From assembly GCF_042682685.1 (NCBI RefSeq), contig NZ_JBHUHX010000061.1:1-64000 (forward strand): a stretch of 64,000 nt of DNA. Reading direction: 5' to 3'. Source of the stretch: Imhoffiella fuscus. Lineage in GTDB: Bacteria > Pseudomonadota > Gammaproteobacteria > Chromatiales > Chromatiaceae. A program made the position numbers and the translations under genes. The notes below the pieces were generated by a model. That model made no database searches, was not told the DNA's origin, and saw nothing but the letters and a program-made list of their open reading frames with translations. This document shows, in pieces, positions 9,595 through 18,200 of this stretch; position 1 is the first letter of the stretch; each line of letters begins with the position of its first letter.

Positions 9595-11241
9595 ATGAAT
9601 CTATTGCGTCGTATCAGCATCAATCGTCGACTCTGGATCATTTCCGGTTTCGTCACGCTCGTTTTTTCGATCGGACTTACCCTCGCACTGATCGAAATCC
9701 GTTCCATTCTGATGAAGCAGAAGATCGAACAGGTCACACGACTCGTGGAAACCGCCAAGAGCATCGCCACCGATTTTCGTCAGCGCGCCTCGAAGGGCGA
9801 GCTCTCCGAGGCCGATGCCAAGGCCGCCGCGCTGCGCACGCTCTCCGGCCTGCGCTTCGAGGGTAACAACTATTTCTGGGTCAACGACCTGGACGGCAAC
9901 AGCATCATGCAGCCCTTCAAACCCGATCTGGTCGGCAAAAGTCTGCTCGGGATCAAGGATTCGAATGGCAAGCTCTACCACAAGGAGATGTGGCAGAAGT
10001 CGCGCGACGACGGCAAGGGCTTGGTGAGCTACGCCTGGCCCAGGGGCGGAGACACCAAGCCCGTGCCCAAGATCGGCTACATCGAGACCTTCAGCGACTG
10101 GAGCTGGGTGATCGGTGCAGGGATCTATGTCGACGACGTGGATGCCGCCTTCCAAAAGAATGCCATGCTCATGGCCGCATTCGGTGTGCCGCTCCTGCTC
10201 GGCCTCATCCTGGTCACCACCCTAACCTCGCGCTCCGTGGTGGCTCCCATCCATGAAGCCGCCCTTACGATGGTGGACATCGCCAGTGGCGAGGGAGATC
10301 TCACACGCCGACTGGACGCCAGCGGCAAGGATGAGATCGCCGAAATGGCGTTGGGCTTCAATCAGTTCGCCAGCAAAACCGAACGCATGGTGATCGCCGT
10401 CGGCCAGGCCACGACCGAGATCGCCTCGGCGGCCGAAGAACTTTCCGCAGTGACCCGATCCAACACAGCGACGATGGACAGACAGCGCAACGAGACTCAG
10501 CAGGTCGCGACCGCCGTCACCGAGATGTCCGCGACCATCAAGGAGATTGCCAGGAACGCGGAGGAGGCCGCCTCGGCGGCCTTCGACGCGGACGGTCACT
10601 CGCGCGCGAGCGGCGAGACCGTCGATCGGGTCATGCAGGCCAATCAGCGTCTCGCGACGGAGGTCGAGCAGATCGCGGAACGCATCCGGCGGTTCAACGA
10701 CGAGAGCGTCGCCATCGGCAGCGTGGTGGACGTGATTCGCGGTATCGCGGAACAGACCAATTTGCTCGCCCTGAACGCCGCCATCGAGGCCGCCCGCGCG
10801 GGAGAGATGGGGCGCGGCTTCGCGGTGGTCGCCGACGAGGTCAGAAGCCTGGCCAACCGGACTCAGGTGTCGACGCGCGAGATCCAGACGATGATCGAGC
10901 GGCTGCGCTCCGGCGCCCATGAGGCCGTGAGCGCGATCGAGCACGGCGAAACGCTGACCCAGGAGACGCTGGAGGAGACAACTCAGGCACAACGGTCGCT
11001 AGATCAGATCGTGCAATCCATCGGCAGGATTCGCGACATGAATACCCAGATCGCAAGCGCTGCGGAAGAGCAGGCGACCGTCGCGCATGAGATCGACCGC
11101 AGCGTGGTCAACATCTCGGATCTGTCCACCGAGACGGCGCAAAACACGGAGCACACCGCATCGTCCAGTCTTGAACTCTCGAGACTCGGTGCCGAGCTGC
11201 ACGCCCTGGTGAGTCAGTTCAAGGTGGGAAACGCGTCCTGA
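9595..11241 (+). CDS. Methyl-accepting chemotaxis protein with a single Cache sensor
   Basis: A 548-residue inner-membrane chemoreceptor. Order of parts: TM1 (about 11-33); a periplasmic single-Cache domain (about 40-185) with the family hallmarks NYFWVNDLDG, MQPFKPDLVGKSL and WSWVIGAGIYVDDV; TM2 (about 185-205); a HAMP region with DLTRRLDASGKDEI; and a cytoplasmic signalling coiled coil whose tip (from about residue 385, EQTNLLALNAAIEAARAG) binds CheA/CheW. Single-Cache receptors of this type often sense small carboxylates, but the ligand is not readable here. The start MNLLRRISINRRL places TM1 correctly; an earlier ATG at 9562 would add 11 residues. No chemotaxis operon is adjacent, so it is an orphan receptor. 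Confidence 0.93.
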   Translation: MNLLRRISINRRLWIISGFVTLVFSIGLTLALIEIRSILMKQKIEQVTRLVETAKSIATDFRQRASKGELSEADAKAAALRTLSGLRFEGNNYFWVNDLDGNSIMQPFKPDLVGKSLLGIKDSNGKLYHKEMWQKSRDDGKGLVSYAWPRGGDTKPVPKIGYIETFSDWSWVIGAGIYVDDVDAAFQKNAMLMAAFGVPLLLGLILVTTLTSRSVVAPIHEAALTMVDIASGEGDLTRRLDASGKDEIAEMALGFNQFASKTERMVIAVGQATTEIASAAEELSAVTRSNTATMDRQRNETQQVATAVTEMSATIKEIARNAEEAASAAFDADGHSRASGETVDRVMQANQRLATEVEQIAERIRRFNDESVAIGSVVDVIRGIAEQTNLLALNAAIEAARAGEMGRGFAVVADEVRSLANRTQVSTREIQTMIERLRSGAHEAVSAIEHGETLTQETLEETTQAQRSLDQIVQSIGRIRDMNTQIASAAEEQATVAHEIDRSVVNISDLSTETAQNTEHTASSSLELSRLGAELHALVSQFKVGNAS

Positions 11242-11286
11242 ACCGGGCGCCCGAAGCACACCGAGCACTCTTGCCCTCAAGACGGA

Positions 11287-11320
11287 GAAACCCCGGCGGA
11301 CGGATGGCCACCGGGGTTTC
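11287..11320. terminator. Hairpin between the convergent chemoreceptor gene and aprA
   Basis: A perfect 10-bp stem GAAACCCCGG/CCGGGGTTTC with a 14-nt loop lies 46 bp after the chemoreceptor stop and 46 bp after the aprA stop on the other strand. It could serve both convergent transcripts, though neither side has a long T tract. Confidence 0.6.
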
Positions 11321-11365
11321 CAGATCAGCCGAACGGCCCCGCGCGCGATGGGGCCGCCAGGGACA

Positions 11366-13345
11366 TCACTTGAACAGCTTCGACTTGTCGACCAGATCGA
11401 CGTGGGCGCGCTTGAAACAGGTCCAGCTTTTGGATTCCCTGTCGTAGACGGAGTTGACGAAGCACTTCCACTGTTCTTCGTCGATGAGGTTGTAATCCAT
11501 CCGGTAGCAGAAGCCAGGATAGCGGCTCTCCTCGCGGAACTGGATATGCTTCATGTGCGCCTCGGCGGTGAGTATGCGGTGGCTGTTCTCCCAGGCGCGG
11601 AGCAGCTCGTGGAGGTCCTTGGCGCGCATCTTGAGCGCGTCTTCCTTGAGCGTCTCCAGCTTGTTCTCGGCCACATCCATCATCTTGGCGTTGGTCTGGT
11701 ACAGGGTCGAAACGCCAGCGACGTACTCGTCCATCACCTTCTGCAGCCGTAACTGAAGCATCCTCGGCGTGATGTAGTTGGGGTTCACATCGCTCGCCGT
11801 GCTGGCGTCCTTGTGCTCCAGGAAATTGCGCACCGGCCGGTAGATCTCCTCGACCAGATCCTGCACGGCATCCGCCAGTTCGGGAACCAGGTCCTTGTTG
11901 TCCATGCAGTACTTGACCATGGCCTTGGCCGCGAGCCGACCCTCGGCATGCGAGCCGGAGGAGAACTTGAGGCCGGAGGCGCCGACGCCGTCGGCGGCGG
12001 TGAAGAGCCCCTGAACGGTGGTCATGGAGCGATAACCCCAGCTCCAGCCGGAGGGCAAATGGCCGGGGATCCTGTCCGCCTCGGGGTGTTCCTCGCTGGT
12101 CGGGGCACCCAAATCCTCGGGGCCAGAGACCCAGATACCGCAGCAGCCGGAATGCGAGCCGAGCAGAGAGGGCTCGGCCGGCATCAGCTCGACGTTCTTC
12201 TTCTCCGGCTCGATGTTCTCACCCGCCCAGACCCCGGCCTGGCCGATGCACATATCGAGGAACGCTTCCCAGGCATCAGCTTCCAGATCCTTAATTTCAT
12301 TGGGGGTCATGGTCTCTGCGAGCTTGCCGAGCACGCTCACCGTGTCCATGTAAATCGGACCTCGTCCCTCGCGTATCTCGCGCATCATGAGGTGATTGCG
12401 CAGACAGGAGGACGGAACGACGGCCTGACCGTAGGGCGGATACTGATCCAGCAACTCGTTGTTGGTCTCCATGTAGTTCTCGCCAAAGGCATTGGTGGCC
12501 TTGGCCTTGAACAGCAGGAACCAGGCGTCGACCGGGCCGTAGCCGTCCTTGAAGCGGACGGGGACGACACGGCTTTCCATCATGGTCATCTCGGCGCCGG
12601 CCTCGGCGGCCATCGCGTAGGTGCTGCCGGCGTTCCAGACGGGGTCCCAGGTACGCCCGGCACCTTCACCGACGGAGCGCGGACGGAAGATGTTGGCGCA
12701 GCCGCCCGCGACCAGCAGACAGGCCTTGAACCTGTAGACATAGACCTTGTGCTCGCGGATCGAAAAACCGACGGCACCGGCGATGCGGTTCTTGTCGTTC
12801 TTGTCGTTGACCAGCTTGGCGATGAAGACATGCTCCTGAATCCGCTCGGCGCCCAACGCCTTCATGGCCGCCTCGGCGACGATCGATTTATAGGACTCGC
12901 CGTTGATCATGATCCGCCACTTGCCGGAGCGGACCGGCTTGCCGCCCTCGACCAATGGTTTGCCCTCGTCCCCAGGCTGCTTCCAGATCGGCAGCCCCCA
13001 TTCCTCGAAGAGATGGACGGAGTCGTCGACATGACGGCCCAGGTCGTAGGTCAAGTCGTCACGGGTGATGCCCATGAGGTCGTTGGAGACCATACGGGCA
13101 TAGTCGGCCGGATCCTGCTCGCCCAGATAGGTGCCGATCGCGGACAAGCCCTGAGCGACGGCACCGGAGCGGTCCATGGCGGCCTTGTCGACCAGTTTGA
13201 CCTTGAGGTCGATGCCCTGTCTTCTCGCCGCATCCAGCCAGGGGCCGATCTCGTAGGCCGCACCGCAGGCGCCCATGCCACCACCGATGATGAGGATGTC
13301 GACCTCTTCCTCGACGACCTCGGGATGCCCGAATTCTCCAGCCAT
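11366..13345 (-). CDS. aprA: Adenylylsulfate (APS) reductase, alpha subunit
   Basis: The 659-residue flavoprotein subunit of dissimilatory APS reductase. In sulfur oxidisers the enzyme runs in reverse, combining sulfite and AMP to APS with release of two electrons, in the cytoplasm. The FAD-binding motif IIGGGMGACGAAYE starts near residue 19. RSGAVAQGLSAIG and later segments (GGCANIFRPRSVGEGAGRTW, HSGCCGIW) follow the AprA/fumarate-reductase fold. A GAGGTAG ribosome-binding site precedes ATG 13345. It follows aprB by 45 bp in the same operon. No sat, aprM, qmoABC or dsr genes lie within this window, so the electron acceptor and ATP-forming step must be encoded elsewhere. Confidence 0.97.
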   Translation of the reverse strand: MAGEFGHPEVVEEEVDILIIGGGMGACGAAYEIGPWLDAARRQGIDLKVKLVDKAAMDRSGAVAQGLSAIGTYLGEQDPADYARMVSNDLMGITRDDLTYDLGRHVDDSVHLFEEWGLPIWKQPGDEGKPLVEGGKPVRSGKWRIMINGESYKSIVAEAAMKALGAERIQEHVFIAKLVNDKNDKNRIAGAVGFSIREHKVYVYRFKACLLVAGGCANIFRPRSVGEGAGRTWDPVWNAGSTYAMAAEAGAEMTMMESRVVPVRFKDGYGPVDAWFLLFKAKATNAFGENYMETNNELLDQYPPYGQAVVPSSCLRNHLMMREIREGRGPIYMDTVSVLGKLAETMTPNEIKDLEADAWEAFLDMCIGQAGVWAGENIEPEKKNVELMPAEPSLLGSHSGCCGIWVSGPEDLGAPTSEEHPEADRIPGHLPSGWSWGYRSMTTVQGLFTAADGVGASGLKFSSGSHAEGRLAAKAMVKYCMDNKDLVPELADAVQDLVEEIYRPVRNFLEHKDASTASDVNPNYITPRMLQLRLQKVMDEYVAGVSTLYQTNAKMMDVAENKLETLKEDALKMRAKDLHELLRAWENSHRILTAEAHMKHIQFREESRYPGFCYRMDYNLIDEEQWKCFVNSVYDRESKSWTCFKRAHVDLVDKSKLFK

Positions 13346-13390
13346 TTTCGTCTACCTCAGTGCGATCTTGCGCTTCAGTTGCAGATCAGC

Positions 13391-13858
13391 TCACTTGCGG
13401 ATCAATTCGTCGGGGTTGCCGGGCTTCTGAACCCCACCCAGGGTGAAGAAGCCGGGTTCGCCAATCTTGGCGATATCGGCCTCGGGCTTGGAGCCGTATG
13501 GATCGATCGAGCCTTCGGGGGTGGTACGGATCGGAAATTCAAACTGCTTCATGTTGCCCTTGCGGAATGTGATGGTCCAGACGATGGAGCCGGTGCCGCG
13601 TAATGGCTGCACGGAGGCACCCATGGGAACTACGTCGGCAGAGTGCCGACATTCGATCGCCTGCTGTGGACACTGCTTGACGCAGGCGTAGCACTCCCAG
13701 CACTGCTCCGGCTCCTGGTTGAAGGCGCGCATGGCGTGGCCGGTCTCGGAGCCATCCCGGTCCAATTTCATGAGGTCGTGTGGACAGATGTCCATGCAAG
13801 CGGTCTTGTCCCGACCCTTGCAGCCATCGCACTGATCGGTACGCACAAACGTGGGCAT
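13391..13858 (-). CDS. aprB: Adenylylsulfate (APS) reductase, beta (ferredoxin-like) subunit
   Basis: The 155-residue iron-sulfur subunit that carries electrons between the AprA flavin and the membrane. Two [4Fe-4S] sites are complete: C10, C13, C21, C25 in QCDGCKGRDKTACMDICP, and C53, C56, C59, C63 in QCWECYACVKQCP. The C-terminal tail (from about residue 90) wraps AprA in known structures. AGGAG lies about 10 nt before the ATG at 13858. It is the first gene of the aprBA operon. In some purple sulfur bacteria a membrane-anchor gene aprM precedes aprB; here the upstream gene is a divergent DUF423 protein. Confidence 0.97.
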   Translation of the reverse strand: MPTFVRTDQCDGCKGRDKTACMDICPHDLMKLDRDGSETGHAMRAFNQEPEQCWECYACVKQCPQQAIECRHSADVVPMGASVQPLRGTGSIVWTITFRKGNMKQFEFPIRTTPEGSIDPYGSKPEADIAKIGEPGFFTLGGVQKPGNPDELIRK

Positions 13859-14094
13859 GATGCTCGATCTCCTAACGGTTCACTGCAATGAGGCCGCCCC
13901 CTTGTCCCCTTGCTGAAGCGGCTCTGGAGGTCCGGGAGACGCGCCTCGGGGGCATAGTACAGAATTCCGATACCCCATCGCCGCACGCCGAGGCCGTCTC
14001 CGGTGTGAGCGGCCCAAGCCAGGCTGGTATGCTGCCGGGCTCGATCGCCCGCGCTAGAGCTGCGGGCGCCCTATCTCGACTCGGGAGCCTCATC

Positions 14095-14487
14095 ATGACG
14101 ACAGCACGCCTATGGCTGACCCTCGGAGCGGCCTGCGGATTCCTGACCGTATCGCTCGGCGCATTCGGCGCGCACGGACTCAAGGGACGGATCCCCGCCG
14201 ATCTGATCGCGAACTGGGGCACGGCCGCCAATTATCTTGGCATGCACGGTGCCGCGATCCTCGCCTGCGGTCTGCTGCTGCTCCTGCGTCCGCAAGCGCC
14301 ACTGATCCGGGCGGCGGCCTGGTGCTTTCTGATCGGGGTCTCGCTCTTCAGCGGCAGCCTCTTCCTCATGGCCTTGACCGACGTGCGCATGCTCGGAATC
14401 GTCACGCCTTTCGGTGGCGTCGCCCTGCTCGCCGGCTGGGCGCTACTGGCGGTCGGCGCCTGGCGCGCAGCCGCTCCAGCGAACTGA
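14095..14487 (+). CDS. DUF423 (YgdD family) small membrane protein
   Basis: A 130-residue integral membrane protein with four predicted hydrophobic segments. It has the DUF423 hallmark LGAFGAHGLKGRI near residue 20 and a conserved NYLGMHGAAIL. The family is widespread in proteobacteria and its biochemical role is unknown. The start is set at MTTARLWLTLG because the first membrane segment begins there. The frame is open 69 codons further upstream, but that part lacks family similarity and lies in the aprB promoter region. rsmE starts 9 bp later and is probably co-transcribed. Confidence 0.85.
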   Translation: MTTARLWLTLGAACGFLTVSLGAFGAHGLKGRIPADLIANWGTAANYLGMHGAAILACGLLLLLRPQAPLIRAAAWCFLIGVSLFSGSLFLMALTDVRMLGIVTPFGGVALLAGWALLAVGAWRAAAPAN

Positions 14488-14496
14488 GGGACGGTC

Positions 14497-15234
14497 ATGC
14501 GCATCCCGCGAATTTATGCCGAAATCGACCTTCAGGTTGGGACTGCTCCAACCCTTCCGGTCGGTCCCAGCCGTCATCTGACGCAGGTCTTGCGGCTCGG
14601 CCAAAACGATCCACTGGTTCTTTTCAACGGTGACGGGTTCGACTACTCGGCGCGGATCCTGAGCACGCACAAAGACGGCACGCGAGTCAGCGTGGAAGGC
14701 GTCGGCGACGAGGAGCCGGAGGCACCGATCGCGATCCATCTAGCGCTCGGCGTATCCAAAGGGGAGCGCATGGATTTCGCCCTACAGAAGGCGGTCGAGC
14801 TTGGGGTCGGAGCCATCACCCCGCTCTTTACCGCACGCAGTCAGGTCCGGCTCGACGGTCCGCGTCTGGAGCGACGACTCGAACATTGGCGCGGAATTCT
14901 GACTGCGGCCTGCGAGCAATCGGGGAGACGCCGGCTGCCAAGCCTGGAAACGGCCGCCACATTCGACACCTGGCTGAAAACGCCATCGAGCGGCCAGGGT
15001 CTGTTGCTCGACCCAACGGCCTCCACGCCCCTGGCCGGGCTGCGCCGGCCCGAGACGGGCGTGACCCTACTGATCGGTCCCGAGGGCGGTTTGAGTCCGG
15101 GTGAACGCAAGAAGGCCTACTCGGCGGGTTACCAGGGGGTTCGACTCGGCCCCAGGATTCTGCGCACGGAGACCGCCCCCCTGGCGGCCATCGCGGTCAT
15201 CCAGGCGCTCTGGGGCGATTTCCGCGAGGGCTGA
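14497..15234 (+). CDS. rsmE: 16S rRNA (uracil-1498-N3)-methyltransferase
   Basis: A 245-residue SPOUT-superfamily methyltransferase that modifies U1498 of 16S rRNA using S-adenosylmethionine. The N-terminal PUA-like part begins MRIPRIYAE. The SPOUT knot carries LLIGPEGGLSPGE (about residue 190) and the C-terminal LGPRILRTETAPLAAIAVIQ, both diagnostic of RsmE. The length equals the usual 240-245 residues. Its stop codon at 15232-15234 directly abuts the stop of chpA on the other strand (TGATCA), so the two transcripts must overlap. Confidence 0.95.
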   Translation: MRIPRIYAEIDLQVGTAPTLPVGPSRHLTQVLRLGQNDPLVLFNGDGFDYSARILSTHKDGTRVSVEGVGDEEPEAPIAIHLALGVSKGERMDFALQKAVELGVGAITPLFTARSQVRLDGPRLERRLEHWRGILTAACEQSGRRRLPSLETAATFDTWLKTPSSGQGLLLDPTASTPLAGLRRPETGVTLLIGPEGGLSPGERKKAYSAGYQGVRLGPRILRTETAPLAAIAVIQALWGDFREG

Positions 15235-18200
15235 TCAGACCGGAGCATGCTCCGAAAGCAGAGAGGCGATCTCGTTCAGTAGCTCGGACTCTTGGTAGGG
15301 CTTGCCCAGATAACGGTTGACACCGAGCTGCATCGCATAGTCGCGATGCTTCGCGCCCGTGCGCGAGGTGATCATGATGATCGGCAGGGTGTGATAGCGC
15401 TCCGAGCGCCGGATATGCCGGGTCAGCTCGTAACCGTCCATGCGCGGCATCTCGATGTCCAACAGCATCAGGTCCGGGATCCGCTCGTCGAGCAGGGTCA
15501 AGGCCTCGACCCCATCCTTCGCAGTCAGCACCTCCATGTTCTGACGGCGCAGCAGACGGCTCGTGACTCGACGCACGGTGAGCGAGTCGTCGACCACCAT
15601 GATGCAGGTCCCTTCGTGCTCCGGCTCGACTGCAGCCGCGCCCTGATGATATTCCTGCAGCACGCCGGAACGCAGTAGGGCGAGCGCATCCAGAATCAGC
15701 GCCACCCGACCGTCCGGCAGGATGGTGCCGCCGCTCAGCCAACGCACTCCGGCGAGCTGCGGACCGAGGGGCTTGACCAGGATGCGCTGGCTCTCGACGA
15801 GGGTATCGACATGCAGCGCAACCCGCTGGTCGCCGAGACGCGCCAGCAGCAGGGGCATCCAGCGACGCTCGCCGAATTCGGGCTCCTGGCCATGCTCCAG
15901 CACACCGCCCAGATAGACGACCTTATAGGTGTGTCCACGGGCGCTGAACCCCTTGCCCTCGCCATGGTAGATCGCCGCCAGCTCCTCGCGCGAGATGCGC
16001 GCGGCGCCTTCCACCGTGCTATGCGGTACGGCATAGATGTTCTCGCCGGCCGAGACCAGAAAGGCGTCGATGATGGCCAATGTCAGCGGCAGCCGAATGG
16101 CGAATTTGGCTCCCTTGCCCCAGACCGATTCCAAACTGATGGTGCCGTTGGCGGCCTTGATCTCGGAGGCGACCACGTCGAGCCCCACGCCACGGCCGGA
16201 GATCTGGGTCACCTTGCCCGAGGTGGTGAAGCCGGGTTCGAGGATGAACTGCAGCAACGCCTCCTCGGGCAGACTGGCCTCGGCGGACATGAGTCCGCGC
16301 GCGATCGCCTGACGGCGGATCGCCTCCAGGTCCATTCCCTTACCGTCGTCGCTCAGAGTGATGACGGCATCGTTGCCTTCGCGGCGCAATGCCAGGGTCA
16401 CCATACCGGTGGCGGGCTTGCCGTGCGCGACCCGCGTCTTGGGATCCTCCAGACCATGGTCGACCGCATTGCGCAACAGATGCTCCAAGGGGGCGACCAA
16501 GCGGTCGAGGATGGTTCGGTCCAATTCGACCTCGGGACCGATGACCTCCAGTCGCGCCGACTTGCCCAGGCTGTCGGCGGTTTGGCGCACCAAACGGTGC
16601 AACCGCGGCACCACCTGGACGAAGGGGACCAGACGGGTGCGCAGCAGACCGTCCTGCAGATCGTCGGCCAGACGCGCCTGCTGATTCAGTAGGTCGGTGA
16701 ACTCGCGCTGATAGCCACCGAGCATCTCCTTGACGCTGACCAGATCGTTGACGGTCTCGGCCAGACTGCCTGAGAGCTGCTGGAGCCGCGAGAAGCGGTC
16801 GAATTCCAGCGGATCGAAATTTTCGTCGTATTCGGAAGCGGCGCCCGAGCGCTCGAAGCGATGCAGGATCTGGGTCTGGGTCTCGATCTCCAGCAGCCGC
16901 AACTGCTCGCGCAGACGCACGACGGTCTGGTCGAGCTCACTCAGACCGAATCCGAGCTGACCGTTGCGCTGCGTGAGACGGCCACGGTAGATACTGATCT
17001 CGCCGGCATGATTCACCAGGCGGTTGAGCAGATCGGAGCGCACCCGGATCTGGGGCGTGACCGCGACCCCGGCCCCATCGCGACCCGTGCCAGGCTCGGC
17101 CAGCATCTCGGAGGCCACGCGAGCGACCTCGGAGAGGGTTGGGGCCTGTTCGGGCGCGGAGGACTCCGTCTCGGCCGCCGGCCGCATCACGGGGACCTCT
17201 TCTTGGCTGCTCGAAACCTCGTCGGGAGCTCGACTGAGGGCCTCGACCAGAGCGGTCACGCCCGGAATGGGGGCACCCTGCTCCAACGCATCCACCTGCA
17301 CCGACAGGGTGTCGACGGCGCGCTGAGCCAGCTCCAGGGTGATGTCGTTGACCACACCGGCTTCATCGCCGAGGGACTTGAGTCGAGTTTCGAGCGCGTG
17401 GCTCAGATCACCGATGACCGTCAGGCCGGTCAACCGTGCACTGCCCTTGAGGGTGTGAAGAAGGCGGTTGATACCATCGAGCGCCGACGTGTCCTGCGGA
17501 GCCAGCTGCCATTCGCGGAACTGGGTATCCAGGTTGTCGAGCAGGTCGCGCGCGTCCTCCAGGAACAGACTCACCAGCTCCGGATCCAGAGCCTGCATCA
17601 GGTTCGATGGCGCGCTGGTGGCCTCGGCAGGAACCGGCTCGGTCGTTTCCTGGGAGAGGGATTCGAGCGCCTCTGACGTGGCCTCGACAGGCTCGGCCAG
17701 TGCCTCCGCTTGCGCGTCCTGAGTCTCCTCTTCCTCGACCGCGTCCTCGCGCGGTTCGATCGGTTCCAGCTCTAACCGCTCCAAGGCGTCCCCGAACGGC
17801 TCGGTCGTGTCCGAACCCACCACATCGGATTCCGCCGCTTGCTCGGGCTCCTCCGATACCTGCGCCTCGGACGCCTCCGGGTCGGGCATCTGGGGCTGAA
17901 TCGATGGCTCGACCACATCCGCAGGCGATATCTGTTCCAGATCGGCCATCAGGGCCGTCAATACGGATGCGCCCTCGCCGACCGCCGGCAACTCGTCGAC
18001 ACGGGCCTCGACCCCGAGGACGAGACGCTTCAGCAGAGACAGGAGCTCCTCGTCCAACTCGGCATCGGCCGCTAAAACCGGCTTGATCCGCAGCTCCATC
18101 CCCTTGGTCACCCGGGCGATGGAATCGATTCCCGCCATACGGGCACTGCCGGTCAGGGTGTGGAGCGCCCGCTGAATCGGCTCGCCGACCTTGGCTCCCG

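Noticed and set aside
11813..13603. 596-codon open frame antisense to aprA and aprB
   Set aside because: Spans two real genes and the gap between them on the opposite strand; no motif. Shadow frame.
13888..14094. In-frame upstream extension of the DUF423 gene
   Set aside because: 69 codons without hydrophobic or family features; the first membrane segment begins at the chosen ATG.
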